From: Clostridiales bacterium
GTDB lineage: Bacteria; Bacillota; Clostridia; Christensenellales; Aristaeellaceae
Assembly (NCBI GenBank): GCA_004556395.1
Contig: SFHK01000003.1
Coordinates: 48,495 to 112,494, forward strand
Length of the DNA: 64,000 nt
Direction: 5' to 3'
Part shown: positions 51,765 to 60,654 of the stretch, in pieces
Position numbering within the stretch: position 1 is the stretch's first letter
Layout of the letters: every line of letters begins with the position of its first letter
Notes under the pieces: generated by a model
What the model was told of the DNA's origin: nothing
The model's database searches: none
Seen by the model: only the letters and a program-made list of their open reading frames with translations
Made by a program: the position numbers and the translations under genes

Positions 51765-53324
51765 ATGACACGTCGAATCCTCTCCCTGGCCGTTGCGCTG
51801 CTGCTGGCTCTGTCGGCATGCGCAGCCATCGCTGAAGACATCTATCCCATGCAGGACAGACCCACCCTCACTCTGTGGACGACAGCTGACGTCGATATAT
51901 CTCTATTCGGCTACAGCAGCTACAACGACACGCCCGGCTTCAAGGCGTGGCAGGAAGCCACCGGAATCAACGTGAAGGTTACGGAAGCCGTCGATGAAAG
52001 CGCATTACTTCTGTTGCTTGCCAGCGGAGATCTGCCTGACATGATCCGTGCCAACAAGGGCTTCTACAGCAAGGGCTTCTCCGGCATGCTTGAAGACGGC
52101 ATCGCCGTGAAGCTGGACGATCTTCTCCCCGAGTACGCGCCGAACTACTGGGCGTTTCTGAACAGCGATGAAGCGAGCCTGAAGTCCGCTCTGGTCGACA
52201 TTGACGGCAAGCTGTCTCACATCGCCTTCGCCGGCAACTTCTATCCGTCCGATTCCCCGTTCCGCAACTATGCCGGCATGATCGTCCGCAAGGACTTCAT
52301 GGACAAGCTGGACATTGAATCCATCACCACGGTTGACGAGTTCACCGAGTACCTGTCCCGCTGCAAGTCCGAGCTGGGTGTACAGACCCCTCTCATGTCC
52401 GCGAACAACATGAACGAATACATCTGGAACTACGGCTACTTCACCTCCGCGTTCGGCCTGCCCTGCGCGTCGAACTATCAGGTGAACGGCGAATTCCACT
52501 TCGGCGCGTATGAGCCGCAATTCAAGGATTACCTTGAGTACATGCATCAGCTGTATGTCGACGGCCTGTTCGATCCGAACTTCGCCGTGACCGACAACGC
52601 CACCGCCGTCGCCGCTATGACCAACGGAACCAGCGCAGCCATCTCCGCCATGGTTTCCCGCTTCCAGGTCATCACCAACGCCGCCACGGAGGAGGGCTTC
52701 CAGCTGACCGCCATTCCCTCGCTGACCGCGAACGAGGGCGAGAAGGCCTACATGAGCTATGCCACCGCAATCACAGGCACAACCTTTTGGTGCTTCATCA
52801 CCAAGAAATGCAAGGACGTTGAAGCCGCGCTCCGCTTCTTTGACTACCTGTACACCCCCAAGGGCATGGATCTCGCCAACTACGGCATTGAGGGCGTCAC
52901 CTACAACTACGACGAAAACGGAAACGTTGTGCTGACCGACTTCATGGCGCACAATCCCGACGGTTTCGCCATCGACCCCATCGCCCGTTCCTATGGTCTG
53001 GTCAACTGGAGCTGCATCCATCGCCGCGCCTTCTCCGAGAACCGCTTCCCGATGCAGGAGCAGCGCGACGCGTGCGTGATCTGGGCGGACAGCCAGTATA
53101 ACGACTACATGATTTCCTACAGCAGCATTCCCTCCGACATGCAGGCGGAATACACCCGCATCTGGACGGAGCTGCAGACCTACCTGAAGGAGCACATCGC
53201 GAACTTTATCTCCGGCACCGAATCCCTCGACAACTTCGACGCGTACATCGACGGTCTCAGGCAGCTTGGCATGGATCGCTACATTGAGATCATGCAGGCC
53301 GCCATCGATCCGTACTTCGACTGA
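51765..53324 (+). CDS. Sugar ABC transporter substrate-binding lipoprotein
   Basis: A 519-aa extracellular solute-binding protein of the LplA/YtcQ type. The signal sequence RRILSLAVALLLALSAC has a lipobox LSAC, making Cys19 the likely lipid anchor. The mature part has the family features: PTLTLWTTADVDISLFG, TPGFKAWQEATGINVKV, LASGDLPDMIRANKGF, and FDYLYTPKGMDLANYGIEGV. It binds an oligosaccharide, perhaps pectin- or arabinan-derived, and passes it to the two permeases downstream. The ATG at 51765 is used; an in-frame TTG at 51759 is also possible. No ATPase gene lies nearby, so a shared MsmX-like ATPase is expected. Confidence 0.92.
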   Translation: MTRRILSLAVALLLALSACAAIAEDIYPMQDRPTLTLWTTADVDISLFGYSSYNDTPGFKAWQEATGINVKVTEAVDESALLLLLASGDLPDMIRANKGFYSKGFSGMLEDGIAVKLDDLLPEYAPNYWAFLNSDEASLKSALVDIDGKLSHIAFAGNFYPSDSPFRNYAGMIVRKDFMDKLDIESITTVDEFTEYLSRCKSELGVQTPLMSANNMNEYIWNYGYFTSAFGLPCASNYQVNGEFHFGAYEPQFKDYLEYMHQLYVDGLFDPNFAVTDNATAVAAMTNGTSAAISAMVSRFQVITNAATEEGFQLTAIPSLTANEGEKAYMSYATAITGTTFWCFITKKCKDVEAALRFFDYLYTPKGMDLANYGIEGVTYNYDENGNVVLTDFMAHNPDGFAIDPIARSYGLVNWSCIHRRAFSENRFPMQEQRDACVIWADSQYNDYMISYSSIPSDMQAEYTRIWTELQTYLKEHIANFISGTESLDNFDAYIDGLRQLGMDRYIEIMQAAIDPYFD

Positions 53325-53344
53325 TTCTCTTCCCGTATCTCAAC

Positions 53345-53370
53345 CGTGGGCGGGGTCTTTCCCCGCCCAC
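53345..53370 (+). other. Intercistronic hairpin between binding protein and first permease
   Basis: CGTGGGCGGGG and CCCCGCCCACG form an 11-base stem with a short loop, without a T-run. A second AT-rich hairpin (GAAAAATGC/GCATTTTTC) lies at 53386-53415. These probably reduce expression of the permeases relative to the binding protein, as in many ABC operons. Confidence 0.55.
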
Positions 53371-53462
53371 GACGCGCCTACGCCTGAAAAATGCAAATCG
53401 AGCGGCGCATTTTTCATTTTCGGTTTTCACGGTACCGGCTGCCGCAACGGTATGAGAACGAT

Positions 53463-54407
53463 ATGAGCAGACATCAAAAGGACGGCACTCAGGGCATCGC
53501 GGTGCGGCTGAAAAAAGACTGGATCGAAAACGGCGGCGCTTACCTTCTGGCGCTCGCCGTGCTCGCGTACTACCTTTTGTTCCACTATAAGCCCATGGTC
53601 GGCGCCGTGATCGCATTCAAGGATTTTTCATCCAGCAAGGGCATTTGGGGCAGTAAATGGATCGGCGTGCGCTATTTCTCCGAATTTTTCACTTCCTATT
53701 ATTTCCTGCGTCTGGTGAAAAACACGCTGGTCATCAGCCTTTCCTCGCTGATTTTCGCGTTTCCACTTCCGATTCTCTTCGCGCTTCTGATTAACGAGGT
53801 CAAAAACGACCGCTTCCGCAAGACGGTGCAGACGATTTCCTACATGCCCCACTTCATTTCGATGGTGGTCGTGTGCTCCATGGTGCGCCTGTTCACCGAC
53901 GGAAATTCGTTTATCGTTCAGATTCTGTCGTTCTTCGGCCACAACAACCTTGGCGGGAACCTTTTGAACGAGAAGAGCATGTTCGTGCCCATCTACGTCG
54001 TTTCCGGCATCTGGCAGAACCTCGGCTGGGACTGCATCATCTATATCGCCGCGCTGACCTCCATCGATATGCAGCTGTACGAGGCGGCGCGCGTGGACGG
54101 CGCGGGACGCTTCCAGCAGACGCTGCACATCACCCTGCCCGGCATCCTCAGCACCGTGGTCATGCTGCTGATTCTGCGCATCGGCAATCTGATGAGCGTG
54201 GGGCACGAAAAAATCATCCTTCTGTATAACGAGCGCGTGTACGACACGGCGGACGTTATATCCAGCTATGTATATCGCCGCGGCCTTGTACAGGGCGATT
54301 GGAGCTTCGGAACCGCCATCGGTCTGTTCAATTCCGTGATCAACTTTGTTCTGGTCATCTCCGCCAACGCGCTCAGCAACCGGCTCTCGGGCGTGGGACT
54401 CTGGTAG
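53463..54407 (+). CDS. Sugar ABC transporter permease, LplB type
   Basis: A 314-aa membrane permease with six predicted helices. The N-terminal part (YLLALAVLAYYLLFHYKPMV, then VIAFKDFSSSKGIWG and SKWIGVRYFSEFF) is typical of LplB/YtepP proteins. The cytoplasmic coupling loop is EAARVDGAGRFQQTLHITLP. It forms a heterodimer with the next gene's product. The ATG at 53463 has only a weak ribosome site (GAGAACG), unlike its neighbours, which may be another way to keep permease levels low. Follows the binding protein after a 138-base gap with two hairpins. Confidence 0.91.
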   Translation: MSRHQKDGTQGIAVRLKKDWIENGGAYLLALAVLAYYLLFHYKPMVGAVIAFKDFSSSKGIWGSKWIGVRYFSEFFTSYYFLRLVKNTLVISLSSLIFAFPLPILFALLINEVKNDRFRKTVQTISYMPHFISMVVVCSMVRLFTDGNSFIVQILSFFGHNNLGGNLLNEKSMFVPIYVVSGIWQNLGWDCIIYIAALTSIDMQLYEAARVDGAGRFQQTLHITLPGILSTVVMLLILRIGNLMSVGHEKIILLYNERVYDTADVISSYVYRRGLVQGDWSFGTAIGLFNSVINFVLVISANALSNRLSGVGLW

Positions 54408-54423
54408 AAGGGAGGAAAACACC

Positions 54424-55329
54424 ATGGCTGCAAACCGCAAAAAATCCTGTCTGGACGAAGGCACGGGCTATCGGGTATTTTCCGTCTTCAACACCTGCCT
54501 GCTCGTGTTAATCCTGTTCCTGACCGCGTATCCCGTGTATTTCGTGCTTATCGCTTCCATCAGCGACCCGACGAAGATGGTCGCCAACTACGGCCTTATG
54601 TGGCTGCCCCACTTTCCGCTTTCGCTGACCTCCTATCGCATGGTGTTCCGGCACAGCCTGCTGCTCAGCGGCTTTGGAAACACGCTGTTTATCGTCATCG
54701 TGGGTCTCGCGTTCAACATGGTGCTCACGGTGCTGGGCGCGTACCTGCTGTCGCTTAAAAACAGCCTGCTGAAAAAGCCGATCGCCTATCTGATTCTGTT
54801 CACCATGTACTTCAGCGGCGGCATCGTGCCCGGATACCTGAACATCAAGTCGCTGCACCTGATGAACACGCTCTGGGCGCTGATTCTGCCCGGCGCGATC
54901 AGCACCTACAACATGCTGATCATGCGCAGTGCCATCGGCGCGCTGCCGGACGCGCTGATGGAAGCCGCCAAGCTGGACGGTGCTTCGCACTTCCAGCGCA
55001 TTCTGAACGTCGTCGTGCCGCTGACGGGCGCGACCTCCGCGGTGCTGATGCTGTATTACGCCGTCGGCCACTGGAACGCGTGGTTCAACGCCTCGCTGTA
55101 CATTCAGTCTCCCAGCCGTTTCCCGCTGCAGCTGGTGCTCCGGCAGGTGCTGATTCTCGGCGAGGACTCCGAAATGGCCAGCGGCATGGATGCGGGCAGC
55201 GAAATCGCCGCCGCGACGGTCATCAAATACGCGCTGATCGTCATTTCCACCGTGCCCATCATGCTTCTGTACCCGTTCCTGCAGCGCTTCTTCGTAAAGG
55301 GCGTCATGATCGGGTCGGTGAAAGGATGA
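54424..55329 (+). CDS. Sugar ABC transporter permease, YtcP type
   Basis: The second permease of the importer, 301 aa and six helices. It has LFLTAYPVYFVLIASISDPT, FTMYFSGGIVPGYLNIKSLH and the coupling loop EAAKLDGASHFQRILNVVVP, ending GVMIGSVKG as is usual for this family. GGGAGG lies about eight bases before the ATG at 54424, and the gene follows the LplB-type permease after 16 bases. The pair should work with the lipoprotein and an ATPase encoded elsewhere. Confidence 0.92.
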   Translation: MAANRKKSCLDEGTGYRVFSVFNTCLLVLILFLTAYPVYFVLIASISDPTKMVANYGLMWLPHFPLSLTSYRMVFRHSLLLSGFGNTLFIVIVGLAFNMVLTVLGAYLLSLKNSLLKKPIAYLILFTMYFSGGIVPGYLNIKSLHLMNTLWALILPGAISTYNMLIMRSAIGALPDALMEAAKLDGASHFQRILNVVVPLTGATSAVLMLYYAVGHWNAWFNASLYIQSPSRFPLQLVLRQVLILGEDSEMASGMDAGSEIAAATVIKYALIVISTVPIMLLYPFLQRFFVKGVMIGSVKG

Positions 55330-55335
55330 TTGATC

Positions 55336-56340
55336 ATGAAAGCCTGCTTCTTTACCACAAACCCCGAAAACCGGCTGCGCTTCGTGTTCGACGGGCGGCA
55401 GAAGGAATTTGAGAAGCGTCTGGAGCTCCTCCCCGAGCCCGTGCTGCTAAGCGAAATGGAAGAAAAGCGCGCACAGCTGGCGGAGGTCGAAGTGATTCTC
55501 TCCACATGGGGCATGCCCGCGCTGACGGAAGCGCAGGTGCGGGAATTCTTCCCAAAGCTCCGGCTGGTTCTGTATTCCGCCGCGTCGGTGCGCTATTTCG
55601 CTGAGGGCTATCTGGACGCGGGCGTGACCGTGGTCACCGCCGCGCAGGCCATGGCCGACTTTGTGACGCAGTACACCGTCGCCGCCATCTACCACCTGAA
55701 CAAGGGCTTTTATCGCTCCGCCGAGCTGTACCGAAGCGGCCGCTTCGACGAGGGCAAGGCCTACAGCCAATTCCACTGCCCCGGCAACTATGAAACGAAA
55801 ATCGGCGTCATTGGCGCGGGCGCGATCGGCTCGCGCGTGATCCGGCAGCTGAACGCGTATCCGTTTGAAATTCTGCTGTTCGATCCGTTCGTCAGCAACG
55901 CGCGCGCCACCGAGCTGAAGGCGAAAAAGGTGAGCCTTGAAACGCTGTTTGCCGAGAGCGACGTAATTTCCAACCACCTTGCCAACAACCCGCAAACCGT
56001 GGACATGCTGAACTACGCGCTGTTCTCCCGCATGAAGCCGGACGCGGCCTTTATCAACACCGGGCGCGGCGCGCAGGTGGTGGAGGCCGACCTTGCGCGG
56101 GCGCTGCGCGAGGAGCCGGGGCGCTGGGCGCTTCTGGACGTTACGCGCGAAGAGCCGATTGCGCCGGAGCACGAATTCTGGGCACTTCCAAACCTGACGC
56201 TTACGCCGCACATCGCGGGCGTGGGTCGTCTGGAAGTGCTGGCCTACGACGACCTGCTTCTGGACGAGCTCGACCGCTGGCTCGCGGGCCTTCCCCTTCG
56301 CCACGCGGTTTCCAAGGAACAGTTGAAAACCATGGCATAG
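55336..56340 (+). CDS. D-isomer specific 2-hydroxyacid dehydrogenase
   Basis: A 334-aa NAD(P)-dependent dehydrogenase. The nucleotide-binding loop is IGVIGAGAIGSRVIRQLNAY. The catalytic residues are present: Arg in INTGRGAQVVEADL, Glu in DVTREEPIAPEHEFW, and His in LTPHIAGVGRLEV. AAAGGA lies nine bases before the ATG at 55336; an in-frame TTG at 55330 is less likely. It starts six bases after the YtcP-type permease, so it is co-transcribed with the importer and probably acts on a sugar acid or related product of the imported compound. Confidence 0.9.
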   Translation: MKACFFTTNPENRLRFVFDGRQKEFEKRLELLPEPVLLSEMEEKRAQLAEVEVILSTWGMPALTEAQVREFFPKLRLVLYSAASVRYFAEGYLDAGVTVVTAAQAMADFVTQYTVAAIYHLNKGFYRSAELYRSGRFDEGKAYSQFHCPGNYETKIGVIGAGAIGSRVIRQLNAYPFEILLFDPFVSNARATELKAKKVSLETLFAESDVISNHLANNPQTVDMLNYALFSRMKPDAAFINTGRGAQVVEADLARALREEPGRWALLDVTREEPIAPEHEFWALPNLTLTPHIAGVGRLEVLAYDDLLLDELDRWLAGLPLRHAVSKEQLKTMA

Positions 56341-56395
56341 CCAAAAAAAAAAAAATTCGGACGGAAGAGAAGCGCTCTCTTCCGTCCAAATTTTG
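56341..56395. terminator. Strong bidirectional terminator with 13-base A run
   Basis: GGACGGAAGAGA (56359-56370) pairs exactly with TCTCTTCCGTCC (56376-56387) around AGCGC. A run of 13 A precedes the stem and AAATTTT follows, so it ends the importer operon on one side and the phosphodiesterase gene on the other. Confidence 0.85.
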
Positions 56396-56406
56396 CTTAT
56401 CCGAAA

Positions 56407-57186
56407 TTATTTTTCGAGGAACGAATGGCCTTCCCATTCGCGCGCGAGGGTTGCGCCGAGCAGGTCGACGATCGTGGGGGCGATGTCCTTGATGGAGCGC
56501 TCGCCGAGATCGCGTCCGGCCTTGAAGTGCGGGCCGCGGCAGATGATCGGGATCGTCATATCCTCGGGCAGCTCGGTGCCGTGGATGCGGTCGTGTCCGC
56601 CGTGATCGGCGGTGAGAATCACGTCGTAGTCGGCAGGAATCTCGTTATACACGCGAACCACCTGATCCAGCGCGTTGCTGACGACCTTCATATAGGTCTC
56701 GCTCATCCAGCCGGTGTCGTGTCCGCCGCGTTCGTCGGTCTCGCCCAGATACAGGAACAGGAAATCCGGGTTTTCTTCATTAATATACTTGATGGCCGCC
56801 GTGGTGATCTTGCGGTCGGTGTCCAGCTCCTTGTGCTGGTTGTACATTTCCAGACGATGGATGTGATCCATGCGAGCCAGATCTCTCAGCTCTTCCCACG
56901 TATAGAACATCGCGTTCTTCTTCCCCGCCAGATCGAGCCGCTCATACAGTCCCTCGACGGGGCGCACCTGCGGAACGTAGGTGTTGGTCAGGATGCCGTG
57001 ACGGTCGGGATCAACGGAATGGAAAAGCGACATATGGCACGGAAGCGTAACCGACGGCATAACCGTGCGCGCATGCAGCGTGTAGGCGCATTCGTTGATG
57101 CGCTCCTTCATTTTCTCGTTTCCACAGTTCAGCACGGCGTCGGGACGCATGCCGTCAACCAGAATCAGAACCACTTTGTTTGCCAT
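56407..57186 (-). CDS. Alkaline phosphatase superfamily (type I phosphodiesterase-like) protein
   Basis: A 259-aa cytoplasmic-type enzyme of the nucleotide pyrophosphatase/phosphodiesterase fold. The first metal ligand is Asp10 in VLILVDGMRPD, the probable nucleophile Thr is in MPSVTLPCHMS, and further ligands are in LGETDERGGHDTG and LTADHGGHDRIHG. It would hydrolyse a phosphodiester or phosphomonoester; the substrate is unknown. It lacks a signal peptide and is shorter than secreted NPPs. AAGGAGCGG precedes the ATG. Upstream of the GH105 cluster's end, it may act on a phosphorylated sugar. Confidence 0.86.
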   Translation of the reverse strand: MANKVVLILVDGMRPDAVLNCGNEKMKERINECAYTLHARTVMPSVTLPCHMSLFHSVDPDRHGILTNTYVPQVRPVEGLYERLDLAGKKNAMFYTWEELRDLARMDHIHRLEMYNQHKELDTDRKITTAAIKYINEENPDFLFLYLGETDERGGHDTGWMSETYMKVVSNALDQVVRVYNEIPADYDVILTADHGGHDRIHGTELPEDMTIPIICRGPHFKAGRDLGERSIKDIAPTIVDLLGATLAREWEGHSFLEK

Positions 57187-57222
57187 GTTTCTGTCCGCTC
57201 CTTTATCCTTGGTTTTACGTAT

Positions 57223-57251
57223 ATTATAGCAGACTTCCTCCGCAAACTCAA
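57223..57251 (-). promoter_or_regulatory. Promoter of the phosphodiesterase-like gene
   Basis: On the minus strand, TTGAGT (57246-57251) and TATAAT (57223-57228) with a 17-base spacer. The remaining bases to 57390 hold nothing recognisable. Confidence 0.65.
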
Positions 57252-57390
57252 TTATCCGCCCGCGATTATTTTGTATCCGAACCGGACACGCATCCTTCCT
57301 CCGCGCGAAGCAGACGCGTGCAGACAGCCGTTCCTCCGCATGAAATCAACGCCGTCCCCCTCTTTTCTTCCGCCGGTTTTCAGGGCGCGG

Positions 57391-58524
57391 TCAGTTTGCC
57401 GCTTCTTCCAGCTTTGCCATTTCGGAGGCCATCAGCAGGAACGCGCCCATACCGTGCAGGTCGTTTTCAATGGTGTCGCGATGGATGTAATAGTCGTAAG
57501 TGCCCTCCTCGATGCAGGTGCCCACGCACACATTGCCCATCGAGAATTCGCCTTCCGGCGCGGGCAGCAGCGTTTCGATCACGCGGTCATAGGCGCGGCG
57601 GGCGGCCTTGTACGCGTCGCGCGCGATATAGCCCTGCCGCACGCCCTTGGCGATCGAGTAGACAAACAGACAGGTGCAGCTGTTTTCCGGCCAGTTGCCG
57701 GGCTCCCTCCACTTGTCCACAACCTCATACCAGCGGCCCTCGTCGGACTGATAGTTCAACACCGCGGCGATCAGTTCCTGCTGAATGGCGATAATTTCGC
57801 CCCTGCGCGGATGATCCTGCGGAATATAGTCCAGCATGTCGGCAATGGCCAGCACGAACCAGCCGCACGCACGTCCCCACACCTCCGGCGACAGGCCGGT
57901 TTCGGGATCTGCCCACGCGGCGTGCTTGCCGGGATCCCAGCCGTGGCGCAGAAGGCCGGATTTCGGGTCGCGCATGTGCTCATGCATCAGGAAAATCTGC
58001 CGGATGGCCAGCTCGCGAAGGTCTTCCCTGCCGGTATAGCTGGCGTATTTCACCAGCAGCGGCCCGGCCATATACAGACCGTCCAGCCACATCTGGTCGG
58101 GCGTGGTGTAGAAATGCCAGAAGCCGCCGTATTCGTTTTTCGGGTAGTCGGCAAGGCTCTCGGTCAGGTATTTGAGCAAATCGAGCAGGTGCGCGTCGTG
58201 CGTTTTCTCATACAGGTCGCACAGCACGTTGCCGGGCTGGCGGAAGTCCAGCGTGGTCAGCGTGAGCCAGCCGGTATATTCGCGAATTCGGCCGTTTTCA
58301 TCCTGCACGGCGTCGACCCAGCGGCGAATATAGTCCAGATACCGCTCGTCGCGGCACAGATCGTACACGCGGTTCATGCCGGTAAGGAACACGCCCTGAT
58401 GATAGTTGAACGTGGCGCGGTTATAGCCCTGCTGCGGCGGAAGCTGGTTCACGTCGTAGCGGCGGATCATCGTGTCGCACGCCATGCGCGCGTAGCCGAG
58501 GGGCGTTTTCGGGTAAGTACTCAT
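57391..58524 (-). CDS. Glycoside hydrolase family 88/105 (unsaturated rhamnogalacturonyl hydrolase type)
   Basis: A 377-aa (alpha/alpha)6-barrel enzyme of the YteR group, which removes the unsaturated uronic acid left by pectate or rhamnogalacturonan lyases. Recognisable segments are YHQGVFLTGMNRVYDLC, TTPDQMWLDGLYMAGPLLVK with the conserved catalytic Asp, and SPEVWGRACGWFVLAIADML. Signal peptide absent, so it acts on imported oligosaccharides. Its ATG directly follows the stop of the heparinase-like gene, so the two are co-transcribed and probably act on the same glycan. Confidence 0.92.
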   Translation of the reverse strand: MSTYPKTPLGYARMACDTMIRRYDVNQLPPQQGYNRATFNYHQGVFLTGMNRVYDLCRDERYLDYIRRWVDAVQDENGRIREYTGWLTLTTLDFRQPGNVLCDLYEKTHDAHLLDLLKYLTESLADYPKNEYGGFWHFYTTPDQMWLDGLYMAGPLLVKYASYTGREDLRELAIRQIFLMHEHMRDPKSGLLRHGWDPGKHAAWADPETGLSPEVWGRACGWFVLAIADMLDYIPQDHPRRGEIIAIQQELIAAVLNYQSDEGRWYEVVDKWREPGNWPENSCTCLFVYSIAKGVRQGYIARDAYKAARRAYDRVIETLLPAPEGEFSMGNVCVGTCIEEGTYDYYIHRDTIENDLHGMGAFLLMASEMAKLEEAAN

Positions 58525-60369
58525 TTAGCTCTTCCTCCTGTCCTGTTGTACCTGATGCGCGGCAGCGAAGTCAAAGCGGGACACGCATTTCGCCGGCGCG
58601 CGGACGGACAGCGCATGGTCTTCCAGCTCCGCGGAAGCGTAAACCATGCCGTTCTCCACACGCGCGTCGAGCGCCCTGGGCAAAACGCCGTCCATGGACA
58701 CATACAGAACCGCGAACGCGTCCTTGAGCTTCGAAAGGTTGATTTCCTTTTCCTCGCCCTCATACCACACGACGTCCAGATAGCTCCGCGAAACCTCCTG
58801 CTGTAAGGACGCGCTGTTCTGCGTCGTCACCTGACGGCGCAGCGCTTCCCTATCCGCGGGAATGAACCGACGATGCAGATCGGCATGCGTTTCGAGAAGC
58901 GCGCTTTCCTCCTCCGAATCCGTCACGGCGAAGCGCGGCCTGTGCCCGTCGAAGGAAGCGTCCTTCAGGCGGACGACGATGCGCCGCACGCTGTCGGTAA
59001 ACACGGCGGTATCCCCGTCGACCTCCCAGTGTCCGTCATAGCATCCGCCGATTTCGATGCGCACGCGCAGATCGTAGGCGCGGATGGTCTCGTTTTTGAT
59101 CATGTCCAGATTGCAATGGGTATCGCCGCCGTCGGAAACCATGTCGGCAATCACCAGCGCGTGGCCGTCCTTCTGTGCGGTGGTCAGAAGACCGCTGGAA
59201 AAATCGTAGCGGTTGTGCAGAATGCTTGCGTTTATGAAGCGCGTTTCCCGCCCGCCCCAGTAGCCGAGCAGGTTGCGGCGCTGGTTCCACGTGGTCGAAA
59301 CGCCCCACGAAGCGAGCGCGTAGTCCTCCTCCATATGACAGAGCGCATACGCGTCCTCCAGCGCTTCCACAAACGCGCCCATCACGCGGAAGGAAAGCGC
59401 TTCGTCGTGCGGCGTGCACGCGGTGAACGCGCCGCGGTACTTTTCGGGACAGCGCAGGCGCATATACGCCCAGTCGGGCGTAAAGGTGTACGCATCCCCG
59501 GCGAGCGGAACCGTGCGTTCCAGACCCTCCTCTAAAAAAGACAGCGTTTCAGCGTCGGTCAGCCACATATAGCTGCGCGCGTTCGGGCCGCACCACTGCT
59601 TCGTAGGCGCGTGGAAGTGCGCGGCGACCGTGCGCCACGCGAGGTCGAGCAGATCGTCCGCCATGCGCAGCACGTCGGGATCTCGAATCACATCGTGAAT
59701 GCACGTCAGGCATTCGATGGCGACGCGGGTGTAGGTGGCGCTGTTGTACTCGGAGAAGCTACCGGTCTTCATCGCGAATTCCCACTGCTTCTTCAGTCGC
59801 TGCGCGCCATAGCCAAACAGCCACGGCCACGAAAGCAGCTGCCCGGCGTGCAGCGTCACATACGCGCCCATGATGGAAATGTTGGTGTAGCTGAATCTCA
59901 CGTTGCGCCGGTAAATAGACAGGCAGGCGTGGCGCAGCGCGTCCTCGAGGAAGACATACAGGCTGTGGGAAATGCGGTCGCCGTGATGCTCGAGCACCTT
60001 GAGAATCTCCCTGCCGCAGAAGTCGGCCCAGTTCCAGTCTGGCGGGCTCATCTGCGAAAGCGGCTCCTCCATATACCACGACCAGATGCCGTAAGTGGCG
60101 TTGGTGGGGTCGGTGTCCTGAAGCGACGCGACGTGCCACAGCACCTCTTCGGCGCGCCTGCGGTCGTTCTCTTCGCCGGTCAGCAGCAGCGCTGCGGCGT
60201 AGCGGAACGCCTCCGTCGTGGAGTGCACCTCGCTGCGCGCCAGTCGTGTGTGGTAATTGGCCTTGGACAGATAGCTGGTCGGGCACTTCCATTCCTCGCT
60301 GTAGCGCGCGTTCATGTCGGCGAGCGTCTTCATCAGCGCTTCGCGGTTCTCGGGGGCAATGATGTACAT
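58525..60369 (-). CDS. Large (alpha/alpha)-toroid protein, heparinase II/III-like polysaccharide lyase candidate
   Basis: A 614-aa protein without a signal peptide. The first two thirds are helical and Trp/Tyr-rich (GIWSWYMEEPLSQMSPPDWN, NISIMGAYVTLHAGQLLSWP, GSFSEYNSATYTRVAIECL). The last third is a beta-sandwich (YDGHWEVDGDTAVFTDSVRR onward). The arrangement resembles heparinase II/III-type lyases or related hydrolases, but I could not identify a diagnostic motif. Cotranscription with GH105 supports action on an acidic glycan. The ATG at 60369 has GGAGG eight bases upstream. Controlled by a strong promoter with operator-like sequences at 60393-60454. Confidence 0.72.
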   Translation of the reverse strand: MYIIAPENREALMKTLADMNARYSEEWKCPTSYLSKANYHTRLARSEVHSTTEAFRYAAALLLTGEENDRRRAEEVLWHVASLQDTDPTNATYGIWSWYMEEPLSQMSPPDWNWADFCGREILKVLEHHGDRISHSLYVFLEDALRHACLSIYRRNVRFSYTNISIMGAYVTLHAGQLLSWPWLFGYGAQRLKKQWEFAMKTGSFSEYNSATYTRVAIECLTCIHDVIRDPDVLRMADDLLDLAWRTVAAHFHAPTKQWCGPNARSYMWLTDAETLSFLEEGLERTVPLAGDAYTFTPDWAYMRLRCPEKYRGAFTACTPHDEALSFRVMGAFVEALEDAYALCHMEEDYALASWGVSTTWNQRRNLLGYWGGRETRFINASILHNRYDFSSGLLTTAQKDGHALVIADMVSDGGDTHCNLDMIKNETIRAYDLRVRIEIGGCYDGHWEVDGDTAVFTDSVRRIVVRLKDASFDGHRPRFAVTDSEEESALLETHADLHRRFIPADREALRRQVTTQNSASLQQEVSRSYLDVVWYEGEEKEINLSKLKDAFAVLYVSMDGVLPRALDARVENGMVYASAELEDHALSVRAPAKCVSRFDFAAAHQVQQDRRKS

Positions 60370-60392
60370 GATACGAACCTCCATTCTCCGTG

Positions 60393-60454
60393 CATTACAT
60401 GAAAAATCACATTACAGATATAATAGCATTTTCCATTACGAATGTCAATTCGTA
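60393..60454 (-). promoter_or_regulatory. Promoter of the heparinase-like/GH105 operon with operator-like repeats
   Basis: On the minus strand, TTGACA (60443-60448) and TATTAT (60420-60425) with a 17-base spacer. The -35 box is covered by a palindrome TACGAATgtcaATTCGTA (60437-60454). CATTAC occurs at 60393, 60410 and 60434 (and again at 60543), one copy within the spacer and two in the leader. Repression by the divergent LacI protein is likely, but the exact operator is inferred. Confidence 0.65.
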
Positions 60455-60596
60455 TAGGCAGCTCCCCCAAAAAACGGCTGTTATACCGAAATTCAGCGCA
60501 ATTCATGTGGATAATTGCCCTCACTCAAGCAGTACAAATAACATTACATCACGTTATTTTCTTTGAACTCCGCGAAAACGCCTTTTGATTCATACT

Positions 60597-60612
60597 GTTA
60601 TAACGTTTTCAT
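60597..60612 (+). promoter_or_regulatory. Candidate LacI-family operator upstream of the regulator gene
   Basis: TGTTATAACGTTTTCA is an imperfect palindrome centred on CG, the usual form of LacI-family sites, and lies 43 bases before the GTG start. It may mediate autoregulation. TATACT follows at 60616-60621, but no good -35 box was found. Confidence 0.4.
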
Positions 60613-60654
60613 GCTATACTTGGAAAACAGCGAAGCACAGAAAGAGGTTTCAGC

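Noticed and set aside
51705..51765. Upstream in-frame starts of the binding-protein gene
   Set aside because: They would place non-hydrophobic residues before a well-formed lipoprotein signal peptide that begins naturally at 51765.
56425..58806. Very long open frame (793 codons) on the + strand opposite the phosphodiesterase and GH105 genes
   Set aside because: It is the antisense shadow of GC-rich genes: no ribosome site, His/Arg/Val-rich composition, and it crosses two real genes with clear homology on the other strand.
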